DNA of 21,050 nucleotides from 39-52-133 sp041488395 (GTDB lineage: Bacteria > Pseudomonadota > Gammaproteobacteria > Burkholderiales > Gallionellaceae): assembly GCA_041488395.1 (NCBI GenBank), contig JBGPPE010000040.1, forward strand, positions 1 through 21,050, in the 5' to 3' direction. Of the stretch, positions 1 through 6,765 are shown in pieces (position 1 is the stretch's first letter; the number at the start of each line of letters is the position of its first letter). The notes under the pieces were generated by a model. The model was not told the DNA's origin. It searched no databases and saw only the letters and a program-made list of their open reading frames with translations. The position numbers and the translations under genes were made by a program.

Positions 1-1952
1 ATTTCGGCGTTGGGGAAGCGGTCTTGCAACCAGACGATCTGGCGGTGGAGATAGGTCGCGGCCTTGAGTTGTTCGACGGCGGCTTTGCGGGCTTCGTCGA
101 GTTGTTTGATGAGTTTGTTGGTGGCGCGGCGGTCTAAAAATTCGGCGGCGGTTTCATCTGCGGACAGTTCTTGCGCGAGCTGCGCGGCGCGGGCAGCGAG
201 TTTGTAGAGCAGGTCGATCTGTTTGATGAGGCCGCGCGCGGCATCTGCCAAGGGGTCGAAGGTTTGTCTCGCGGTGTGTTGAGCTGCGTTGCTCTTCTTT
301 GAATCCGCGTGGGCACAGGTGCGTGCCCACCCTACAAGAGCTTCTGTCAGGGTAGCGCGGTCGGCAACGTAGGCGTTGGCGGCTTCTGCCCATTCGGCCA
401 TGGCATCGGCGAAGGGTTGCTTCTGCTCTGGCGGCATGGCATTGAGATCGGCCACGCTTGCGGCGAACGCTGCCAACGGCGCACGGCTGGCCGTAAGCTG
501 GGTTTCAAAGGTGGTGAGCGCCGGGGTGATGGCGGCGCTTTCGGTTGCGAGGCGGGTGCAGTAGTCCGCTACCAGTCCGAGGAAGCGCTCGCGCTGCCCG
601 CGATACAGCCAGACGATGGCGTTGAGGTTGGACTGCTGCTCGGGGCTGAAGTCGTAAATCTTGCGCGTGACCTTGCGGTAGATGTTGCGGGCATCGAGCA
701 TCAGGACGTTGCCTTTGTGGTTTAACGCCGTACCCTCTCCCCCGCCCTCTCCCGCTTGCGGGAGAGGGGGTTTTGACTTGTCGAAATGCCACAGTTCGCA
801 GGGCACGGTGCGGGTGTAGAAGAAGTTGGAGCGGATGGCGATCATCACGTCCACATCGCCGCTTTCCACCAGCTTGCGCCGCACTTCCTTTTCGCCATGT
901 CCGGCGCTGCTGGCCTGCGAGGACATGACGAAACCGGCACGCCCCTTGTCCGACAGGTAGCTGTGGAAGTAGGAAATCCACAGGTAGTTGCCGTTGGATA
1001 CGCGCTTGTCCTTGTTCACGCCGGGCAGGCCGAAGGGCAGGCGGCGGTCGTCCTTGACGCGCTCGGCATCCACCATGTCCACGTTAAACGGCGGATTGGC
1101 CATGACGAAATCGCAGTTGCCCCACAGCGCGCGGCCATCCTGCAAACGGTGTACGTCGTCGTAGAAGGAATTGGCTTCGCGGATGTCGCCCTCCAGCCCA
1201 TGCACCGCCAGATTCATCTTGGCGAGGCGGATGGTGGTGGCGGTTTTTTCCTGGCCGTAGAAGGTGACGCGCTTCATCGTGTCCAGCCCTTCATGTTCGA
1301 TGAAGTGGCTGGATTGCACGAACATACCGCCGGAGCCGCAAGCGGGATCGAACACCACGCCATGGTCGGGCTCGATGACGTTAACGAGGGTCTGCACCAG
1401 CGAAGGCGGGGTAAAGAATTCGCCGTTATCCTGCGCGCCCTGCATGGCGAACTTCATCAGGAAATATTCGTAGATGCGACCGAACACATCGCCAGATGCC
1501 TTGCGCAATGCTTCCGAGTCGAAATTGCGCAACAGGTCTTCGAGCAGTTTGTTCTCGAAGCGGTCGTAGTCCTTGGGCAACTGCCCGGCCAGCGGCTCGA
1601 AATCGGCCTCGATGGCATTCATGGCCTCGACCAATGCCGCGCCGAGATTGGCGCCGGAGGGCAACTTGAGCAGATGATCGTAGCGCGCGACCTCCGGCAG
1701 CATCAGCGCGCGGCGCTTGATGAAATCGCCTTTGACCAGTGTGCGCTTGGGCATTTTCCCGGCAACCTGATCGGCCTCGATAGCCTGTAGCGCGGCCTGG
1801 TAGCGGTTGGTGGCATGGCGCAGGAAAATCACGCCCAGCACCGGCATGCAGTATTCGCTGCTGGTCAGCTTGGAATTGGCACGCAGTTGGTCGGCGGCCT
1901 CCCACAGACTGTCTTCAATTTTGGAAATATTTTGCAAGGTGTTGGCGCTCAT
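1..1952 (-). CDS. hsdM: Type I restriction-modification DNA methyltransferase subunit M (HsdM), 3' end cut by window edge
   Basis: N6-adenine methyltransferase subunit of a type I restriction-modification system; it would work with a specificity subunit (HsdS) and a nuclease (HsdR), both outside the window. The frame is open for 650 codons from the ATG at 1952 to the left edge. An N-terminal helical domain covers about residues 1-170. The SAM-binding motif I DPACGSGGMF is at 202-211 and the catalytic NPPF motif at 286-289, followed by a typical DARNIYRK segment near 420. The part after residue 450 is an alanine-rich, probably coiled-coil extension. Two palindromic repeats are embedded in frame, near residues 395-407 and 539-550, yet no stop codon interrupts the gene, so I read it as intact rather than broken. 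The start lies 4 bases after the stop of the small upstream gene, which suggests translational coupling. The family assignment is firm; the partner genes are inferred. Confidence 0.93.
   Translation of the reverse strand, partial: MSANTLQNISKIEDSLWEAADQLRANSKLTSSEYCMPVLGVIFLRHATNRYQAALQAIEADQVAGKMPKRTLVKGDFIKRRALMLPEVARYDHLLKLPSGANLGAALVEAMNAIEADFEPLAGQLPKDYDRFENKLLEDLLRNFDSEALRKASGDVFGRIYEYFLMKFAMQGAQDNGEFFTPPSLVQTLVNVIEPDHGVVFDPACGSGGMFVQSSHFIEHEGLDTMKRVTFYGQEKTATTIRLAKMNLAVHGLEGDIREANSFYDDVHRLQDGRALWGNCDFVMANPPFNVDMVDAERVKDDRRLPFGLPGVNKDKRVSNGNYLWISYFHSYLSDKGRAGFVMSSQASSAGHGEKEVRRKLVESGDVDVMIAIRSNFFYTRTVPCELWHFDKSKPPLPQAGEGGGEGTALNHKGNVLMLDARNIYRKVTRKIYDFSPEQQSNLNAIVWLYRGQRERFLGLVADYCTRLATESAAITPALTTFETQLTASRAPLAAFAASVADLNAMPPEQKQPFADAMAEWAEAANAYVADRATLTEALVGWARTCAHADSKKSNAAQHTARQTFDPLADAARGLIKQIDLLYKLAARAAQLAQELSADETAAEFLDRRATNKLIKQLDEARKAAVEQLKAATYLHRQIVWLQDRFPNAE
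304..335. repeat. Second palindromic repeat inside hsdM
   Basis: The arms GTGGGCAC (309-316) and GTGCCCAC (323-330) are perfect complements around a 6-base loop. The flanks (GCG before, CCTACA after) look like a short dispersed repeat that I remember from betaproteobacterial intergenic DNA. On the coding strand it is read as LVGWARTCAHAD within HsdM, about residues 539-550. The palindrome is certain; its membership of a repeat family is inference. Confidence 0.55.
745..768. repeat. REP-like palindrome inside hsdM
   Basis: Perfect inverted repeat with 11-bp arms, CCCTCTCCCGC and GCGGGAGAGGG, around a 2-base loop (TT). A partial copy of one arm (ACCCTCTCCCC, 732-742) lies just beside it. From memory this resembles a palindromic unit scattered between genes in many proteobacteria. 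Here it lies within a coding frame and adds the peptide PPLPQAGEGGGEG to HsdM at residues 395-407. I see no second full copy in this window. Confidence 0.8.
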
Positions 1953-1956
1953 CGGC

Positions 1957-2142
1957 TCATTTCTTGTTGTTTTTTTTTGGCTTGGCGCTGGTCGTGAGGC
2001 CGGTCTGCTCTGCATGAGCAAGAACCAGCACCTCCAGCATGGAGGCAACGGAGCGATGCTCCCGCTCGGCAGCCAGACGGATCAAGTCCTTGATCTCGGC
2101 GGTTGTCCGAATGGACAGGGTTTCACACTTGTTGCGGGGCAT
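1957..2142 (-). CDS. Small ribbon-helix-helix (CopG/Arc-type) protein upstream of hsdM
   Basis: A 61-residue protein. Residues 7-12 (ETLSIR) fit the short DNA-contacting strand of a ribbon-helix-helix fold. Two predicted helices follow, TAEIKDLIRLAAEREH (about 14-29) and SVASMLEVLVLAHAEQ (31-46), and the tail is lysine and asparagine rich. Proteins of this fold are usually dimeric DNA-binding repressors or antitoxins. No toxin gene is adjacent; the neighbour is hsdM, which starts 4 bases after this stop codon on the same strand. A role as transcriptional regulator of the restriction-modification operon is therefore the simplest inference. The ribosome-binding site is weak. The codons near the end contain a run of nine A residues. 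The gene is likely real from its fold and position, but the function is unproven. Confidence 0.75.
   Translation of the reverse strand: MPRNKCETLSIRTTAEIKDLIRLAAEREHRSVASMLEVLVLAHAEQTGLTTSAKPKKNNKK
1970..1978 (-). other. A9 homopolymer at the RHH-hsdM junction
   Basis: Nine consecutive A residues on the coding (minus) strand, within the Pro-Lys-Lys-Asn codons near the end of the RHH gene. Removing one A changes the reading after PKK to TTRNEP and runs without a stop into the ATG of hsdM, giving a single RHH-HsdM fusion frame. Adding one A gives a short altered tail that ends at a TGA beside the hsdM start. Confidence 0.85.
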
Positions 2143-2441
2143 GGATCAGTCCGGGTTTGCAGGTCTCGCAAATGTACTGCCTTTCCCATGCGATAGCAAT
2201 GTAAGACGTACTGTAAATTCTTTGGAAGCGTGCATCGCACGCCGGTTCAATAGATACTATCCAGCCTCATAAATATCGTCTTCGGATCAATGGTGTTGAG
2301 AACTTTTTTAACCGCCAATACAGAATTCGTCAATTGAAAGCACCAGTCTGATACTGGCCAGTAAGCGGTCATCCGCCGCCAGCTGAACTTTAGCACTTGC
2401 AAGCGACCGCATAGCCGAGGAGCAGTCGCCGGGTGGTGTCG
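2143..2441. other. Gene-poor spacer between the RHH gene and the Hsp70-like gene
   Basis: I find no convincing gene in these 299 bases. The spacer should hold the promoter of the RHH-hsdM operon. Visible structures are a hairpin with arms GCGTGC/GCACGC (2228-2242), an imperfect palindrome centred on ACGT near 2199-2214 (TGTAAGACGTACTGTA) that could be a repressor operator, and a small hairpin CCAGT/ACTGG (2343-2357) downstream of the Hsp70-like gene without a clear T-run. Assigning roles to these is speculative. Confidence 0.5.
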
Positions 2442-3707
2442 TCAGCCGTAGCGGCGTTGCGCCTCTACCGCGAGGCCTGCGCCGATGCTGCCGAACAAGT
2501 CGCCTTCTATGCGCCGTGCCTGGGGCAACAGGGCTGCGATGCGTTCGCGCAGCAGCGGCACGCCGCTGGCACCGCCGGTGAAAAACACTGTATCCACTGC
2601 CTCGCAATGCACGCCGGCCTGTGCCAGCAAAGCGCTCAGGGTGGCTTCTATCCGCTCTACCAACTGCGTCGAAGCCTGTTCGAACTCGATCCGGGTCAGC
2701 GTGTGGCGCAGATCCGGGGCCAGCCGATCCAGATGCAGGATGGCGCTATCGCCAGCGGACAAGGCGATCTTGGCTTCTTCTACTTGCATTGCCAGCCAAT
2801 GGCCGGCGCGTTCGCGGATCAGCTTGAACAGCCGGTCCATGGCTTCAGGTGCCTGGGTGTCCAGATACAGCTCTTGCAGGTCGGCCCAGGTGCGGCGGGT
2901 ATAGGCTTGATTGATGGTGTGCCAGGTGGCCAGGTTCATGTAGTAGCTGGAGGGCATTTCGATACCGCGCTTGAGCTTGCTGCGATAGCCGAGCAGGGGC
3001 ATCACCCCGGCCAGACTCAGTTGCTGGTCGAAGTTGGTACCGCCTATGTGCACGCCGCCGTTGGCCAGCAGATCGTCGCGTCGGTCCGCGACCCGAGCCC
3101 GTTGCGGCGAGAGCCGGATCAGGGAAAAGTCCGAGGTGCCGCCGCCGATGTCGGCGATCAGCACCAGTTCCTCACGGTCGATCTGGCGTTCGTAGTGATA
3201 GGCCGCGGCGATGGGCTCATACTGAAAACTCACCTCGCGGAAGCCGCTGGCGCGGGCAATGGCGGCCAGGGTTGCCTCGGCCTTGCGGTCGGCCGCTGTA
3301 TCGTCATCCACAAAAAACACAGGTCGGCCGAACACGGCCTGATCGAAAGATCTGTCCGCTGCAGCTTCGGCGCGCTGCTTGAGTTCGGCGATGAACTGAG
3401 TCAGCAATTCAATGTAAGTCTTCGAGCGCCCTTGCACCTCGGTTCTGCCTTCCATCAGGCTGCTGCCCAGGAGGCTCTTCAAGGCGCGCATCAGTCGGCC
3501 TTCGTAGCCGTCCAGATATTCATTGAGCCCGGCCCGGCCGACGCTCACGGTGTTTTCGTCGGCATTGAAAAATATCACGGAGGGCAAGGTGACCTTGCCG
3601 TCTTCCAGTGCCAGCAAGGGCGGCTGACCAGGACGCAGCCAGCCCGCCGTGGAATTGGATGTACCGAAATCGATGCCGCAGGCGCGGGCGGGAGTTTCAA
3701 CAGACAT
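2442..3707 (-). CDS. yegD: Hsp70-family ATPase of the YegD type
   Basis: Putative cytoplasmic chaperone-like ATPase, 421 residues from the ATG at 3707. The phosphate-1 loop GIDFGTSNST is at 11-20, the phosphate-2 loop LIADIGGGTSDF at 183-194, and the adenosine motif FFTGGASGVPLL at 375-386. The protein ends about 35 residues after the adenosine motif, so it has the actin-like nucleotide-binding domain but no DnaK-type substrate-binding domain. This matches E. coli YegD, which is about 450 residues. The frame continues upstream to 3959, but that extension has no homology I recognise and lies before the conserved N-terminus, so I chose 3707. The ribosome-binding site is poor. The gene stands alone, without DnaJ or GrpE neighbours. 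The client or partner is unknown. Confidence 0.88.
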   Translation of the reverse strand: MSVETPARACGIDFGTSNSTAGWLRPGQPPLLALEDGKVTLPSVIFFNADENTVSVGRAGLNEYLDGYEGRLMRALKSLLGSSLMEGRTEVQGRSKTYIELLTQFIAELKQRAEAAADRSFDQAVFGRPVFFVDDDTAADRKAEATLAAIARASGFREVSFQYEPIAAAYHYERQIDREELVLIADIGGGTSDFSLIRLSPQRARVADRRDDLLANGGVHIGGTNFDQQLSLAGVMPLLGYRSKLKRGIEMPSSYYMNLATWHTINQAYTRRTWADLQELYLDTQAPEAMDRLFKLIRERAGHWLAMQVEEAKIALSAGDSAILHLDRLAPDLRHTLTRIEFEQASTQLVERIEATLSALLAQAGVHCEAVDTVFFTGGASGVPLLRERIAALLPQARRIEGDLFGSIGAGLAVEAQRRYG

Positions 3708-4013
3708 GGGCGGAGATGGCCTGAATCCGGGCCAATAAAAATGGGAGGCGATGCTACCGCCCCCGCGGGCAAAAGTCGAATGGATGCGTCCCGCCGTGGC
3801 CGCTTGGCCGACCATTGACTCTAAGTTTAGCGAAATATCGATTTTTCGTATGTCCGAACTATGTCCACTCAGCGGAAGTTCTGAACCGCAACATTGAAGT
3901 TCTGCTTTTGGCCGAGAACCGGCCCTTCGTAGCACTTTGACTGGTTGAATTCGCAGCACAAAGCTGCCTTACGCCCCCATCTCGCAGATTTCAGTTCTAG
4001 ACTGAAGAGTAAT
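3708..4013. other. Gene-poor spacer with small hairpins
   Basis: No convincing gene is visible. The stretch holds hairpins GGCCG/CGGCC (3910-3924) and GCAGC/GCTGC (3953-3967). The segment around 3870-3960 resembles, by eye, a class of scattered intergenic sequence found in several proteobacteria. The promoter of the Hsp70-like gene should lie in the lower part, but I could not pick a good -35/-10 pair. Confidence 0.4.
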
Positions 4014-4046
4014 AAAAAAGACCGGGTGAGGATTGCCCGGTCTTTC
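4014..4046 (-). terminator. Rho-independent terminator after the ferredoxin gene
   Basis: Ten-bp perfect stem AAAGACCGGG (4017-4026) and CCCGGTCTTT (4036-4045) around a 9-base loop. On the minus strand it is followed by a T-rich tail (TTTTTTATT). It lies 30 bp beyond the ferredoxin stop and closes the M16-M16-rsmD-coaD-ferredoxin operon. The other side is also T-rich, so it may work in both directions. Confidence 0.9.
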
Positions 4047-4075
4047 TTTTCCATCCGCCCTTGCGGGCAGCCCAA

Positions 4076-4330
4076 CTAGGCCTTGGCCGCCATCAGCTTC
4101 TCATACTTGGCTTGCAGCTGCTCCTTGCTTTCCACAAAATCCGGATTCATCGGGATGCAGTCTACCGGGCACACTTCCACGCACTGCGGTGTGTCGTAGT
4201 GGCCTACGCACTCGGTACATTTGTTCGGGTCGATGACGTAGATGGTATCGCCTTGCGAAATGGCGTCGTTCGGGCATTCCGGTTCGCATACGTCGCAATT
4301 GATACATTCGTCGGTAATCATCAGTGCCAT
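4076..4330 (-). CDS. yfhL: YfhL-type 2[4Fe-4S] ferredoxin
   Basis: Small electron carrier of 84 residues. The first cysteine motif is C9-x2-C12-x2-C15-x3-C19-P and the second is C38-x2-C41-x8-C50-x3-C54-P, the long 8-residue gap being typical of Allochromatium-type/YfhL ferredoxins. An extra cysteine, C58, follows. Cluster I should be bound by C9, C12, C15 and C54, and cluster II by C38, C41, C50 and C19. The N-terminus (MALMITDECINCDVCEPECP) is very close to E. coli YfhL. A strong ribosome-binding site, AAGGAGA, overlaps the stop codon of coaD, so the genes are co-transcribed and probably translationally coupled. The redox partner is not indicated by the sequence. Confidence 0.95.
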   Translation of the reverse strand: MALMITDECINCDVCEPECPNDAISQGDTIYVIDPNKCTECVGHYDTPQCVEVCPVDCIPMNPDFVESKEQLQAKYEKLMAAKA

Positions 4331-4340
4331 GCTCTTCTCC

Positions 4341-4817
4341 TTAAGTTAATTTTTTGTCTTTGAGTCTTGCCGCCACCGAGGGCGACACAAATTTGCTTAC
4401 ATCCCCTCCGAAGCGTGCGATCTCGCGCACCATGCTGGCGGAAATGAAAGTGTATTGTTCTGCGGGCGTCAGGAATACTGTTTCGACATCTGGATGCAGG
4501 CTGCGGTTCATTCCTGCCATCTGAAATTCGTATTCAAAATCGGATACCGCGCGCAGGCCGCGGATCACCACGCGTGCATTCTGTGAGCGCACAAAATCCA
4601 TCAGCAGGCTGTTAAAGCCTTCCACGCGCACGTTGTCGTAATCGGCAAAGATTTCCCTGGCCATGGCCACGCGCTCTTCCAGGGTAAACAGGGTGGCGCT
4701 GCGGCTGGCGGCAATGGCGATGACCACTTCGCCGAACAGGCCGGCAGCACGGCGCACCACGTCTTCGTGGCCGCGGGTGATAGGGTCAAATGTGCCGGGA
4801 TATACAACTCTGATCAT
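4341..4817 (-). CDS. coaD: Phosphopantetheine adenylyltransferase
   Basis: Transfers AMP from ATP to 4'-phosphopantetheine to make dephospho-CoA, the penultimate step of coenzyme A synthesis, in the cytoplasm. The protein has 158 residues, the normal family length. The nucleotidyltransferase signature is YPGTFDPITRGH at 6-17, with the T/HxGH-type motif ending at H17. RGLR is at 86-89 and the second ATP-contact segment ISASMVRE at 125-132. It lies 11 bases after the rsmD stop and its own stop is followed 10 bases later by the ferredoxin start. The rsmD-coaD pairing is common in proteobacteria. Confidence 0.97.
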   Translation of the reverse strand: MIRVVYPGTFDPITRGHEDVVRRAAGLFGEVVIAIAASRSATLFTLEERVAMAREIFADYDNVRVEGFNSLLMDFVRSQNARVVIRGLRAVSDFEYEFQMAGMNRSLHPDVETVFLTPAEQYTFISASMVREIARFGGDVSKFVSPSVAARLKDKKLT

Positions 4818-4828
4818 GCGGTCGCCTG

Positions 4829-5362
4829 TTATATCAATCTTAATAATTGGTAGTGCACTGCCCCCGCCTTGCCGCGCTTGACCACCTGCCAGGGTGGTGC
4901 CGGCTCAAACAGGCTGCCGCTTTCGATATAGAGCAAGCCATCTTCCGCCAGTTGCGGTGCCAGCAAGGGCAGCAGTTTCGGCAAATAATCGCTCTGAAAC
5001 GGCGGGTCGAGGAAGATCACATCGAACTGCTCCCTGCAGCGGGTCGCGAATTCTAGCCCATCCTCGTTGCGCAGCGCTATATTAGGAAGAGCTAATTTTT
5101 TTATATTTTCCTGCAAAACGCGGAATACCGCACGGTTTTTCTCAACCATGACCACACTGGCAGCGCCGCGCGAAGCGGCTTCCATGCCCAGCGCACCGCT
5201 GCCGGCAAAGAGATCGAGGCAGCGCCTGCCGACCATGTCCTGCCCCAGCCAGTTGAACAGTGTTTCGCGCACCCGGTCGGGCGTGGGGCGCAAGCCCTCC
5301 GCGTCGGGAAACTCAACGATGCGCCTGCGGTGAGTGCCGCCGATGATGCGTACGCGGTTTAT
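4829..5362 (-). CDS. rsmD: 16S rRNA (guanine-966-N2)-methyltransferase RsmD, probable non-canonical AUA start
   Basis: Methylates G966 of 16S rRNA during 30S assembly, using S-adenosylmethionine. Counting from 5362, the SAM motif DLFAGSGALG is at about residues 50-59 and the catalytic DPPF at 119-122. The only ordinary start codon in the neighbourhood is TTG at 5293, which would remove the conserved N-terminal strand. The frame upstream of it reads NRVRIIGGTHRRRIVEFPDA, a clear match to the RsmD N-terminus. The codon where the family's Met should be is ATA (5362-5360), overlapping the TAA stop of the preceding M16 gene (AAATAA). A GGGAG ribosome-binding site sits 7 bases upstream of it. I therefore placed the start at the ATA, giving 177 residues; the 5' boundary is less certain than the gene itself. 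Confidence 0.85.
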   Translation of the reverse strand: MNRVRIIGGTHRRRIVEFPDAEGLRPTPDRVRETLFNWLGQDMVGRRCLDLFAGSGALGMEAASRGAASVVMVEKNRAVFRVLQENIKKLALPNIALRNEDGLEFATRCREQFDVIFLDPPFQSDYLPKLLPLLAPQLAEDGLLYIESGSLFEPAPPWQVVKRGKAGAVHYQLLRLI

Positions 5363-6765
5363 TTCGCAGCTCCCGCCTGCTTGGGTGCGGGCTGTTGTGC
5401 GCTGGTTGTAGAGGCGGGTGCGGTTACTGCGGGTGCTTCCACCGCTGCCTTGTCTGCCGGTGCGCCCACAATCACCGTCGCCATCACATCCGGATTTACC
5501 CGGCGCTTGAACGCGGCGTGGATCTCGGCGGCCGTGACTTTTTCCACCTTGCCGGGGAAGTCATCCAGATAGGTCAGCGGTAATTCATAGAAGCCGATTA
5601 CGCTGAGGTATTCGAGTATTTTCTTGTTGCTGTCAATGCGCAGCGGAAAACCGTTGACGATGTTCTGCTTGGCCGCACGCAGCTCCTTTTCGGTTACACC
5701 CTTGGCGATGAAATCGCGCAGGGTGGAACGCACCATCTGCAAGGCTTCATCCGCCTGCTCTTTCTTGGTTTGCAGGCCGATCTGGAACGCGCCGGGCTGC
5801 TGCATGGGAATAAAGTAGCTGTACACACTGTAGGCCATGCCGCGCTTTTCGCGCACTTCCTGCATCAGGCGCGAGACAAAGCCGCCGCCACCGAGGATGT
5901 AGTTGCCCACATAGAGCGGGAAGTAGTCCGGGTCATTGCGCGCAATGCCCGGTGCGCCGATCAGGATATGGCTCTGCGTGGCGGGGTGTGGAATGCGCTG
6001 CTCGCTGGAACTGGTCTGCATCACCACTTTGGCAATGCGGCGGCTGGCGCCGCCCGCCGGCAGGTTTTCGGTAAGATTTTGCGCAATGGCTTCCGCTTCG
6101 GCGCGGCTGACATCACCCATCAGCGCGACGACGGCCCCCTTGGCGGCATAGTGGGTAAAGTAGAAGTTCTCCAGGTCGATGCGCTGCAGTTTTTCCACCG
6201 TGTCAACTTCGCCGTCAGGCGGCAAACCATAGGGGTGAGCGCCGAATACATCCTTGTAGAACGCCTTGCTGGCAATGCTTTCGGGGCGTGTCTCGGCCTC
6301 TTTCAAGGCGGCGATCAGGCGTGTCTTCTCACGTGCCAGCACGGTCTCCGGAAACAGCGGGCGCTGCAGCACGCGCGCCATGATCTCCAGCGCCTTGTTG
6401 CGTTCCACCTTGCTGCTCAAGGTGCGCAACACCACCCCGGAACGGTCGGCATCAAATTGCCCGCCCATCTGTGCACCGATATCGGCCAGGCCGCGCGCGA
6501 TGTCATCTTCGTTCATGCCTTCCGCACCGAGATCCAGCATGCCGTGGGTAAGGCCGGCCAGGCCGGATTTCTCGGCGTTGTCAAAACCGCTACCGGCGGG
6601 AAAATCAACCGCCACATCCAGCATGGGCAGGTCATGGTTCTCCACAAAATAGACCTGGGCGCCGCTGGGTGCCTGCCAGTGCTGTATTTCCGTGGCAGCC
6701 TGCGCCGCCACAGGAAAGCCCAGAATCAATGCAACCGCTACAGCTGCAGAAAAATTAGTGCGCAT
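5359..6765 (-). CDS. M16 peptidase-like protein lacking the zinc motif (exported)
   Basis: Periplasmic insulinase-family protein of 468 residues. I chose the ATG at 6765 because it has a GAAGGAG ribosome-binding site and opens a clear signal peptide (MRTNFSAAVAVALILG, cleavage likely after AQA). An in-frame start further upstream at 6843 would precede the signal peptide. The M16 fold is shown by the first-domain segment around SGLAGLTHGMLDLG and by the second-domain segment GGGGFVSRLMQEVREKRGMAYS. Where active members have HxxEH, this one reads GLTHGML, so the zinc ligands are missing and it is probably the non-catalytic partner of the gene just upstream. The C-terminus is rich in Ala and Pro. 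The start overlaps the upstream M16 gene by 11 bases. Confidence 0.92.
   Translation of the reverse strand: MRTNFSAAVAVALILGFPVAAQAATEIQHWQAPSGAQVYFVENHDLPMLDVAVDFPAGSGFDNAEKSGLAGLTHGMLDLGAEGMNEDDIARGLADIGAQMGGQFDADRSGVVLRTLSSKVERNKALEIMARVLQRPLFPETVLAREKTRLIAALKEAETRPESIASKAFYKDVFGAHPYGLPPDGEVDTVEKLQRIDLENFYFTHYAAKGAVVALMGDVSRAEAEAIAQNLTENLPAGGASRRIAKVVMQTSSSEQRIPHPATQSHILIGAPGIARNDPDYFPLYVGNYILGGGGFVSRLMQEVREKRGMAYSVYSYFIPMQQPGAFQIGLQTKKEQADEALQMVRSTLRDFIAKGVTEKELRAAKQNIVNGFPLRIDSNKKILEYLSVIGFYELPLTYLDDFPGKVEKVTAAEIHAAFKRRVNPDVMATVIVGAPADKAAVEAPAVTAPASTTSAQQPAPKQAGAAK

Noticed and set aside
786..1790. Long open frame on the plus strand opposite hsdM
   Set aside because: It has no family motifs, while the opposite strand encodes a methylase with DPACGSGG and NPPF; the open frame is a by-product of GC-rich codon use.
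1..1952. hsdM as a pseudogene disrupted by repeats
   Set aside because: I read the frame codon by codon from 1952 to the left edge and found no stop or frameshift; both catalytic motifs are intact.
1957..2142. Toxin-antitoxin module
   Set aside because: The small protein looks like an RHH antitoxin, but no toxin-like gene is next to it; its neighbour is hsdM.
2308..2607. Possible small protein gene after the Hsp70-like gene
   Set aside because: It overlaps the end of the Hsp70-like gene in another frame, is Arg-rich as expected for a shadow, and has no ribosome-binding site.
2433..3818. 461-codon plus-strand frame opposite the Hsp70-like gene
   Set aside because: The minus strand carries all three Hsp70 nucleotide-binding motifs; the plus-strand product has no recognisable domain.
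3869..4075. Possible small protein downstream of the ferredoxin gene
   Set aside because: It reads straight through the strong terminator at 4014-4046 and has no recognisable features.
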